Shown in pieces: positions 57,262 through 64,000 of a stretch of DNA of 64,000 bases. Each line of letters begins with the position of its first letter. Position 1 is the first letter of the stretch. Below the pieces are notes generated by a model. The model was not told the origin of the DNA. It did not search any database and saw only the letters and a program-made list of their open reading frames with translations. The translations under genes and the position numbers were made by a program. The DNA is from an uncultured Bacteroidales bacterium (GTDB lineage Bacteria; Bacteroidota; Bacteroidia; Bacteroidales; UBA932), in the NCBI GenBank assembly GCA_905235085.1, contig CAJOKD010000002.1:124001-188000 (forward strand), read 5' to 3'.

Positions 57262-58629
57262 ATGGCAGAAAAAGTTCAGAAACTGATGAACGATTCACCT
57301 CTGGCGAGGTGGACCGTCCTTATCCTCGTGGCGCTGATGATGTTCTTCGCCTATATGTTCGTGGATGTGATGTCGCCGCTGAAATCCCTTGTCGAGAGCA
57401 ACCTCGGCTGGAACAGCAGTGTATTCGGAACATATGCGGCTTCGGAATATATCCTCAACGTATGCGGCTTCCTCATCATAGCCGGCGTGATACTCGACAA
57501 GCTCGGAGTAAGGTTCTCCGGCGTCCTTTCAGCGGCCATAATGGTCCTGGGTGCGGCTATCAAGTTCATCGGAGTCAGCGATTGGTTCACGACCACATCC
57601 CTCTACCAGTGGCTCGGAACCTGGTGGGTCGAGATGCCGGCCAGCGCGAAGATGGCTTCCCTCGGTTTTATGATATTCGGCTGCGGATGCGAAATGGAGG
57701 GTACCAATGTCTCGAAGATCCTTGCCAAGTGGTTCAAGGGCAAGGAGATGGCTCTTGCGATGGGACTAGAGATGGCTATCGCCAGGCTCGGAGTGTTCGC
57801 GGTGATGTGGATCTCCCCTATAATAGCTGAAAAGTTCGGAGGTTCAGTAGTCGCTCCGCTCGGATTCTGCGGAGCCCTGCTCGTGATCGGCCTCATCAAC
57901 TTCATCATATTCGGAGTGATGGATACCAAGTTCGACAAGGGCCTCGTGGCCGCCGGACTTGCTACCGAGGAGAAGTCTCCGGAAGACGAGTTCCACGTAA
58001 GCGACCTCGGTGCCATATTCAGGAGCAAGATGTTCTGGATCGTTGCGATGCTCTGCGTCCTGTATTACAGCGCGATATTCCCGTTCCAGAGGTATGCTAC
58101 CAACTTTCTGGAGGAGACCCTGCAGATAGATGCCGCTTCCGCTGCGCGTATGTTCAGCTGCTTCCCGATCCTGGCTATGTGCCTCACTCCTTTCCTCGGA
58201 ATATTCCTTGACAAGAAGGGCAAGGGCGCGACTATGCTTATGATCGGCTCCGTGATTATGATAGTGTGCCACCTTTGCTTCGCCTTCGTGCTTCCGGCAT
58301 TCCCTAACAAGGGATTGGCACTGCTGCTTATCGTGGTGCTCGGAGTCAGCTTCTCGCTTGTCCCTGCAGCTCTGTGGCCTTCGGTCCCGAAGATCATCGA
58401 CGAAAAGATCCTCGGATCGGCTTACTGCCTGATATTCTGGGTACAGAACATCGGTCTCTGCTTCGTCCCGAAGATCATCGGCTCCCTCAGGCAGTCCACA
58501 GGAGGCTATCTCGTACCTATGATAGTATTCTCCAGTTTCGGTATCCTGGCATTCTTCTTCAGCCTTCTCCTGAAGGCCGAGGACAAGAAGAAGGGTTACG
58601 GACTCGAACTTCCTAACATCCGCAAATAG
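57262..58629 (+). CDS. MFS transporter (first of a tandem pair)
   Basis: 455 residues, about 12 predicted membrane helices in two six-helix halves. MFS loop motif A-like GVILDKLGVRFSG lies between helices 2 and 3, with a second copy GIFLDKKGKGATM at the start of the C-half. A charged central linker (~230-250; EEKSPEDEFHVSD) separates the halves. The protein is clearly paralogous to the next gene (shared SLVPAAMWPSVPKI-type motif near the end: SLVPAALWPSVPKI). Substrate cannot be read; linkage to a nucleoside hydrolase suggests nucleosides or nucleobases. Confidence 0.9.
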   Translation: MAEKVQKLMNDSPLARWTVLILVALMMFFAYMFVDVMSPLKSLVESNLGWNSSVFGTYAASEYILNVCGFLIIAGVILDKLGVRFSGVLSAAIMVLGAAIKFIGVSDWFTTTSLYQWLGTWWVEMPASAKMASLGFMIFGCGCEMEGTNVSKILAKWFKGKEMALAMGLEMAIARLGVFAVMWISPIIAEKFGGSVVAPLGFCGALLVIGLINFIIFGVMDTKFDKGLVAAGLATEEKSPEDEFHVSDLGAIFRSKMFWIVAMLCVLYYSAIFPFQRYATNFLEETLQIDAASAARMFSCFPILAMCLTPFLGIFLDKKGKGATMLMIGSVIMIVCHLCFAFVLPAFPNKGLALLLIVVLGVSFSLVPAALWPSVPKIIDEKILGSAYCLIFWVQNIGLCFVPKIIGSLRQSTGGYLVPMIVFSSFGILAFFFSLLLKAEDKKKGYGLELPNIRK

Positions 58630-58631
58630 TT

Positions 58632-59975
58632 TTGGAAAAGGCTCTCAAGAAATATTCCTGCTGGATAGTCCTGGCTTGCCTGGTGGTACCGATGTTCGCA
58701 TCGTACTACTTCGACGATATGTTCAGCACCCTGTCCCATCTCTTCGAGCATCCGGAGATGCTCCAGCTCGGATGGAACTCTGCTGATTACGGCTTCTATA
58801 CCAGCGGCTATTCCACCCTCTGCATATTCGGAGGACTGATCGTCTGCGGAATGCTCCTTGACAAATGGGGCGTCCGCATAACGGGATCGATCTTCGTCGG
58901 GATGAAGGCCGGAGGAGCCGCGCTGGTGGCCTGGGCCATCACGTCCGGTATGGCTCCTAAGGCTTCCCTCACGGTGGCCTATGTCGGCTGTATGTTGTTC
59001 GGCCTCGGCAGCGAAATAGCCGGAGTCGCAGTTACCCGGTCCATAGCCAAATGGTTCAAAGGTAGGAATATAGCACTTGCGATGGGGCTTCAGCTGGCAA
59101 TCGCCAGGCTGGGCACCCTCTTCGCTTTCGTGATGTCTCCCCGACTCGTTGCCGCCAAGGCTTCCGGAGAGATGTACACCCTCGCCGAAACAGCCCGTCC
59201 GGCATTCCTGGGATTGTTCCTGATGATGGTCGGAATAATCCTCTGGGCCTTGTTCGTGGCGCTGGACGCCCGTTTCGACAAACAGAGGGGACTGAAGGAT
59301 TCGGTAGAAACGGCCGAGAATGAGAAATTCCGTTTCTCGGACGTGCTGGGCCTCCTCAAGAACAAACAGTTTATATTCATCGCCCTGCTCTGCGTATTCT
59401 TCTACAGCAGCATAATCGCCTTCAAGAAATTCGCCACGGCCATATTGATCCCGCGTTTCGACGTGCCTGTCGATGCCGCCAAATGGATGGTGTCCGTGCT
59501 TCCTTTCTCGACCGTCGTATTCGCTCCGCTGTTCGGAATGCTGGTCGACAAGGCAGGGAAGGGGACCAGGTGGATGATCATCGGTGCCATACTCGCCTTC
59601 ATCGCCCACCTCCTGCTGGCCTTCGCTCCCAAGGGAGTGCCGTTCTACGGCTATCTCAGTATGATTTTCCTCGGTTTCGGGTATTCCTTGGTTCCTGCGG
59701 CGATGTGGCCTTCAGTGCCGAAGATAGTCCCTGACAAGGTGCTGGGTACGGCATATTCGCTGGTTTACTGGGTGCAGAACCTGGGACTGATGTCCTTCAA
59801 GATGTTCGCCGGCAACATCCTCTCTTCCGAAGCAGGTTCGGAGGCTGCCGGAGCCGTGAAGGTGGAGGTGATGTTCATCTGCGTGTGCATAGCCTCGCTG
59901 ACCCTCGCTTATGCCTTGAATGTGTCTTCCAGGAGGCATCCGGAACTGAAACTTGACGCTCCGTCGTCTGAATGA
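58632..59975 (+). CDS. MFS transporter (second of a tandem pair)
   Basis: 447 residues. The start is a TTG two bases after the upstream stop; the next ATG falls inside the first membrane helix (WIVLACLVVPMFASYYF), so TTG is preferred. Paralogue of the preceding gene: GMLLDKWGVRITG, GMLVDKAGKGTRW and SLVPAAMWPSVPKI match its motifs position for position. It overlaps the nucleoside hydrolase start by ATGA, so the pair is likely translationally coupled. Confidence 0.9.
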   Translation: MEKALKKYSCWIVLACLVVPMFASYYFDDMFSTLSHLFEHPEMLQLGWNSADYGFYTSGYSTLCIFGGLIVCGMLLDKWGVRITGSIFVGMKAGGAALVAWAITSGMAPKASLTVAYVGCMLFGLGSEIAGVAVTRSIAKWFKGRNIALAMGLQLAIARLGTLFAFVMSPRLVAAKASGEMYTLAETARPAFLGLFLMMVGIILWALFVALDARFDKQRGLKDSVETAENEKFRFSDVLGLLKNKQFIFIALLCVFFYSSIIAFKKFATAILIPRFDVPVDAAKWMVSVLPFSTVVFAPLFGMLVDKAGKGTRWMIIGAILAFIAHLLLAFAPKGVPFYGYLSMIFLGFGYSLVPAAMWPSVPKIVPDKVLGTAYSLVYWVQNLGLMSFKMFAGNILSSEAGSEAAGAVKVEVMFICVCIASLTLAYALNVSSRRHPELKLDAPSSE

Positions 59976-60973
59976 TATCGATTATGAAACGATTGCTCTG
60001 TGTTGCCCTCGTTCTCGCGGTTTTCGGCGGGTGCGGCAGGAAGGCGGAGGAAGTCCGCCCGGCAGACGTGATATTCGACACCGATGCCAATAATGAACTG
60101 GACGACCAGCACGCCATCGCATATCTCCTCCTTAACGGAGAAGCGTTCAACGTGCTCGGAATAACCACAAACGCAACCAGGATCGGCGGACCGGCCTCGG
60201 AACACAGCCAGGAGGCCCGCAGGGTGGTCAGCCTCGTCGGAAAGGCCGGCGAAGGGATTCAGGTAATCGATGGAGCTACCGCAAGCTTCCTAGAGATAAG
60301 GGACAGTGTAGGGAATGACACTTTCGATGGCTGCGAGGCTGTGGATTTCATCATCGGTAAGGCCGGAGCATACACCCCTGAGAACCCACTCACCCTCATC
60401 GCCGTAGGCAAGCTTACGAATGTCGCGCTGGCGCTGGCGAAGGATCCGGGAATCGCCCGTAACATCCGCTTGGTGTGGTTAGGTTCGAATTATCCCCAGT
60501 CAGGGGAATACAATATGGAGAACGATGTCCCTTCGATGAACTACGTCCTTGATTCGGACATTCCTTTCGAGATGGTTACCGTGCTCGGCAAGGACGGCCA
60601 CGGAACAGACTATGTGAGGGTGCCGCTGGACTTTGTCAGGGAGACTTTCGCCGGCCTCGGACCTCACGTGGATACCCCGGTCGAAGGGCGCCACGGCGGA
60701 GAGTTCAGCTGTTTCGGGGACTATTCGGTGAACCTGTTCGAGCATATCGACCTCAAGGGCCCGGAGAAGACCAGGGCTTTGTACGATATGGCTGCGGTAG
60801 CGATAGTCAAGAACCCCGAGTGGGCCGTACCTTACGAAATTCCGGCTCCGGAATACGTCGAGGGCAAATGGGTTGCCCGGGACGATAATCCCAGGAAGAT
60901 CGTCGTTTGGGACGATTTCTCCAAGGACGGGATAGTAGAAGATTTCATAGCCACACTCAAAGCAGCAGAATAG
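59972..60973 (+). CDS. Nucleoside hydrolase-like lipoprotein
   Basis: 333 residues from the ATG at 59972 (another in-frame ATG at 59984 is possible). A lipobox (VLAVFGGCGRK) indicates an extracytoplasmic, membrane-anchored protein, which is unusual since most nucleoside hydrolases are cytoplasmic. The calcium/ribose site is DTDANNELDDQHAIAYLL at ~34-51. NDVPSMNYVLDS (ribose-binding Asn region) and YDMAAVAIV (third Asp) follow. The family cleaves the N-glycosidic bond of nucleosides to free base and ribose. With the MFS genes it suggests nucleoside salvage at the cell envelope. Confidence 0.88.
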   Translation: MISIMKRLLCVALVLAVFGGCGRKAEEVRPADVIFDTDANNELDDQHAIAYLLLNGEAFNVLGITTNATRIGGPASEHSQEARRVVSLVGKAGEGIQVIDGATASFLEIRDSVGNDTFDGCEAVDFIIGKAGAYTPENPLTLIAVGKLTNVALALAKDPGIARNIRLVWLGSNYPQSGEYNMENDVPSMNYVLDSDIPFEMVTVLGKDGHGTDYVRVPLDFVRETFAGLGPHVDTPVEGRHGGEFSCFGDYSVNLFEHIDLKGPEKTRALYDMAAVAIVKNPEWAVPYEIPAPEYVEGKWVARDDNPRKIVVWDDFSKDGIVEDFIATLKAAE

Positions 60974-60976
60974 CAT

Positions 60977-62041
60977 ATGGATCTTGAGTTCTTTCTGGAG
61001 ATATTGGGTACCTGCTCCACGTCGGGAGAGGAAAGGCGTCTGGCAGAGTTCCTGGAGGAGCACCTGCCTGTTCCTGGATGCACCCTCATAGAGCACGAAG
61101 TCGGAGACGGCACCCTTAACGTGATGCTGGACTGGTCCGGCACGGGGAAGCCCTCCTTCGTGTTCTGTACGCATATGGACACCGTTCCTCCATTCATCAA
61201 GCCTTCTGTGGTCTGTGTCCGGAAAGGCGAGATCCTGCCGGACGGCAGGGTCTCGATGCAGGACGACACGATGATTACGGGAAGGGGCAGCTGTGATGCA
61301 AAAGGCCAGCTATTCACGATGTACAATGCCTGCCTGAGGCTCCAGAAAGAGGGTTACACCGACTTCGGACTTCTCCTGCTCGCAGGTGAAGAGACAGGAT
61401 CCCACGGGGCCATCGCCTGGACCAGGGACTGCGAAGGAGGAGACTTCGTCCTGGTGGGCGAGCCTACAGACAACTGTTTGGTCAGCGCCAGCAAGGGTAC
61501 CAAGTCTTTCGAGATAACCCTCAAGGGAAGGCCTTGCCATTCAGGCTATCCTGAATACGGATCCAGCGCGGTGGACAAGTTCGTGGACTTCATAAATGCC
61601 CTGCGTCGCCTGGAACTGCCCGATGATCCGGTCCTCGGGCCGACTACCTGGAATGTCGGTGACCTTCTGAGCGGCAATCCCCAGAACGTCCTCAGCCCCG
61701 AGACCAGGTTCAGGATTTATTTCCGGACGACGTTCGCGACGGACAGGTTCATCCAGGACAAGCTTGTCGGAATATGCCCTCCGGGCACCGTGGTCCAGGC
61801 TTTCGGCGGTGATGTCCCGCTCCATTATTTCTGCAACGTCGAAGGAATCAGCGCGAAGACGGCCTCCTTCGGGAGCGACGCTCCGCGGCTGGAATATTTC
61901 GAAACCAAGGCGATTTGCGGCCCCGGTTCGATACTGACCGCCCACACGGAAGAAGAGTACATCCTGGTCTCCGATATGAGGGAGGCTGTGGAGAATGACA
62001 TAAAGATATTCAAGACATTCAATAAAACGAACTCAAAATGA
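60977..62041 (+). CDS. M20 family metallodeacylase (DapE/ArgE-like)
   Basis: 354 residues, no signal peptide. All five metal ligands of the M20 family are present: CTHMDTVPP, GSCDAKG, GEETGS (catalytic Glu plus ligand), GEPTDN and TAHTEEE. The dimerisation domain (~170-285; KGTKSFEITLKGRPCHSGYPEYG) is intact. It hydrolyses N-acyl amino acids. Position directly upstream of lysC and dapB, with an ATGA overlap to lysC, favours a lysine/diaminopimelate role such as acyl-LL-DAP hydrolysis. N-acetylornithine or acyl-citrulline deacylation for arginine synthesis is an equal alternative. Confidence 0.85.
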   Translation: MDLEFFLEILGTCSTSGEERRLAEFLEEHLPVPGCTLIEHEVGDGTLNVMLDWSGTGKPSFVFCTHMDTVPPFIKPSVVCVRKGEILPDGRVSMQDDTMITGRGSCDAKGQLFTMYNACLRLQKEGYTDFGLLLLAGEETGSHGAIAWTRDCEGGDFVLVGEPTDNCLVSASKGTKSFEITLKGRPCHSGYPEYGSSAVDKFVDFINALRRLELPDDPVLGPTTWNVGDLLSGNPQNVLSPETRFRIYFRTTFATDRFIQDKLVGICPPGTVVQAFGGDVPLHYFCNVEGISAKTASFGSDAPRLEYFETKAICGPGSILTAHTEEEYILVSDMREAVENDIKIFKTFNKTNSK

Positions 62042-63396
62042 TAATAATGAAATTCGGCGGCACCTCCGTCCAGGACGAGGAAGCTATAGGAAGGGTCATC
62101 TCAATAGTGAGAAGCCGGCTTCCTGAAAAGCCTCTCGTAGTGGTCTCTGCACTCGCGAGGGTTACCAGGCTGCTTTGTGCTATCGCCGATGAAGCCGGAC
62201 ATCAGAACGAAGACAAGGTCAGGGAGCTTCTTTCCCAGCTCAGGGAGCGACATTTCTCGTTGGCTTCCAACCTTTTGTCCGCAAGTCCGAAACTGCTCGA
62301 AGAATGCAACCGCGACATCGAAGCCCTGATCAGCGGAGTCGAGAATTTCGTCGGAGGTGTGTGCCTGATAGGCGAGCTGTCTCCCCGCAGCGAGGCCAGG
62401 ATCATCTCTACCGGAGAACTCCTTTCTTCCACGATGATCAGCTATGCATTCAATGCCAGCGGCATCACCTGCCATTGGATAGATGCCAGGAAAATGGTGA
62501 CCACCGACGACAACTATCTCAATGCCAGGCCTGACCTCCAGGTCACGGAGGCGAATGTCAAGAGGATGGTGGGATTGGAATCGAGAGGTACGGACCTGAT
62601 ACTCACGCAAGGCTTCGTGGCCTCTACCCAGAAGGGAGCCACTTCGGTGCTGGGATTCGAAGGATCGGACTATTCTGCCGCCATATTCGGAATGGCTCTC
62701 AATGCCGAGCGTGTCGAGATATGGACGGATGTGGACGGCATCAGGACTGCCGATCCGAGGGTTGTCCAGGACACCGGCAAGATCGATGTGATTTCCTACG
62801 AGGAGGCGGCGGAAATGGCGGCGATGGGTGCCAGGGTGCTTCATCCCCTTACCATCGAACCGGCCCGGAAAAGGAATATCCCTATCAAGGTGCTCAATTC
62901 CCGCAATCCTTCCTGTGAAGGTTCCCTCGTAGTGAGCGGGGATGAGGCTCCGGATGGTCCTAAGTCCGTGACATTCAGGGACGGAATCCTTTTCATCAGG
63001 CTGTCCTCCGACAAGCTTGAAGGTGTCTGCAGGATGCTCGGGAAGGTATTCTCCACCCTTTCATCCAGGAGGATTCCTGTAACCCTTGCCAAGGCTACCG
63101 AATCGGAAGTGTACCTGGTGGTCCCGGAAGGATGGGACGGACTGGAGGATGCTCTGGAAGAGATCGGTTCCTGGGCGACTGTGACAGTCTACCGCGACAA
63201 GGCTTTCATTGCCGTGGTCGGCCGCAACATCACTTCTTTCGCCGGCCTTGGGGACAAGGTCATCGGGGTCGCCGGCAAGGTGTATCTGGCTGACGTGAGC
63301 GCCAATCTTATGAGCGAGAGTTTCGTAATCGACAGGGACAGGCTGCAGGTCACCCTGGAGGCTCTCCACGGTTTCATATTCAAAGAAGTTAAGTGA
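62038..63396 (+). CDS. lysC: Aspartate kinase (monofunctional)
   Basis: 452 residues. MKFGGTSVQDEEAI at the start, the VVSALARVTRLL loop, ATGELLSS-type STGELLSSTMIS, VTTDDNYLNARPDL, LGFEGSDYSAAIFGMAL and the ACT regulatory region (residues ~320-450) mark a class III-like aspartokinase, probably feedback-inhibited by lysine. No homoserine dehydrogenase is fused. It begins the aspartate pathway. Its stop overlaps the dapB start (TGATG). Confidence 0.95.
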   Translation: MIIMKFGGTSVQDEEAIGRVISIVRSRLPEKPLVVVSALARVTRLLCAIADEAGHQNEDKVRELLSQLRERHFSLASNLLSASPKLLEECNRDIEALISGVENFVGGVCLIGELSPRSEARIISTGELLSSTMISYAFNASGITCHWIDARKMVTTDDNYLNARPDLQVTEANVKRMVGLESRGTDLILTQGFVASTQKGATSVLGFEGSDYSAAIFGMALNAERVEIWTDVDGIRTADPRVVQDTGKIDVISYEEAAEMAAMGARVLHPLTIEPARKRNIPIKVLNSRNPSCEGSLVVSGDEAPDGPKSVTFRDGILFIRLSSDKLEGVCRMLGKVFSTLSSRRIPVTLAKATESEVYLVVPEGWDGLEDALEEIGSWATVTVYRDKAFIAVVGRNITSFAGLGDKVIGVAGKVYLADVSANLMSESFVIDRDRLQVTLEALHGFIFKEVK

Positions 63397-64000
63397 TGGA
63401 AGTCGTTATTTCGGGATACGGCCGGATGGGCCATATGGTGGAAGCGGCGTTGAAAGAGAAAGGTATCACGTGCGCCGGAGCAAGCGAAGACATCGCTTCG
63501 TTCGACAAGGAACTGGCGAAGGAATGCGTCTGCATCGACTTTACCTGTCCGGATGCGTTCAAGGCCAATTACAAGGTCCTGGCTGAGAATTTCAAGGCTG
63601 TGGTCGTGGGTACGACCGGCTGGAATGACATCAAGGACGAGGTGGTGGCATATTTCGAAAAATGCGGGACTCCGATGATATTCTCATCCAACTTCTCGGT
63701 AGGAGTCAACGTGTTTACCGCAGCTGTCGAGGTAATAGCAAGGTCGCTTGCAAAGGCTGGGGGATATGCCCCGTACATAGTCGAGAAGCATCATATCCAT
63801 AAACTGGATGCTCCCAGCGGTACTGCCAAGTCCCTTGCAGGAGTGGTTGAGGAACAGATGGGCCTGAAACCGGACGTGGCTTCCATACGAGTAGCCGAAC
63901 TGGCAGGTACTCATACGGTCGGATTCGAAGGGACTTGCGACCGTATCACGCTCGAGCACGAAGCCTTCTCCCGCAAGGGATTCGCTGAAGGTGCCGTGGT
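63396..64000 (+). CDS. dapB: 4-hydroxy-tetrahydrodipicolinate reductase, 3' truncated
   Basis: The frame runs from the ATG at 63396 to the window end (201 codons). NAD(P)-binding N-terminus MEVVISGYGRMGHMVE, then CIDFTCPDAF, VVVGTTGW and the catalytic EKHHIHKLDAPSGTAKSLA. It reduces hydroxytetrahydrodipicolinate in the lysine/diaminopimelate pathway. Start overlaps the lysC stop. About 45 residues are missing at the 3' end. Confidence 0.96.
   Translation, partial: MEVVISGYGRMGHMVEAALKEKGITCAGASEDIASFDKELAKECVCIDFTCPDAFKANYKVLAENFKAVVVGTTGWNDIKDEVVAYFEKCGTPMIFSSNFSVGVNVFTAAVEVIARSLAKAGGYAPYIVEKHHIHKLDAPSGTAKSLAGVVEEQMGLKPDVASIRVAELAGTHTVGFEGTCDRITLEHEAFSRKGFAEGAV

Overview
The window is typical Bacteroidota chromosome, most likely order Bacteroidales. 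The evidence is the SusC/TonB-type barrels, the BACON, DUF4886, DUF4988 and DUF5689 domains, the GLUG repeats, the lack of Shine-Dalgarno leaders, and promoters of the TTTG-N19-TAnnTTTG type. Moderately high GC and abundant secreted lipoproteins would fit a gut lineage, but the genus cannot be fixed from sequence alone.

Layout. 1-7332: a truncated BACON-DUF4886 protein, a GLUG-repeat lipoprotein and a DUF4988-metallophosphatase lipoprotein. 7333-9232: an accessory patch in which a REP-associated tyrosine (Y1/HUH) transposase gene lies between two arrays of a 52-bp palindromic repeat, six copies before and three after. 9233-9988: exonuclease III. 10068-21264: a same-strand cluster with a good promoter at its head. 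It encodes a multi-OB-fold lipoprotein, a DNA/RNA non-specific endonuclease lipoprotein, a secreted endonuclease/exonuclease/phosphatase, a TonB-dependent receptor, a DUF5689 (OB-fold) lipoprotein and a second outer-membrane barrel. I read it as a candidate extracellular nucleic-acid capture and degradation locus. 21290-27231: a Dcp-like M3 peptidase, a tricorn-like S41 protease and a small outer-membrane barrel.

27252-36872 holds housekeeping genes: CDF transporter, Tat-like metallophosphatase, manA, ROK kinase, rnr, S41 protease, rdgB, recO. 36873-42274 is a purine/one-carbon cluster (purM, purH, purD, folD). Its most notable feature is a repeated palindromic element with compensatory base changes, placed just upstream of purM (one good copy plus one degenerate copy) and of purH (one copy). 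PurH also carries an in-frame insertion bounded by inverted repeats. 42352-55228 (minus strand) is the classic block tRNA-Thr, Tyr, Gly, Thr, tuf, tRNA-Trp, secE, nusG, rplK, rplA, rplJ, rplL, rpoB, rpoC, with a near-consensus promoter upstream and a hairpin attenuator between rplL and rpoB. 55299-57170 is dxs. 57262-64000 runs two tandem MFS transporters, a lipoprotein nucleoside hydrolase, an M20 deacylase, lysC and a truncated dapB, tightly packed with several ATGA overlaps.

The best candidates for something undescribed are the pur-leader element, the RAYT/52-bp repeat system, and the OB-fold/nuclease/TonB locus.
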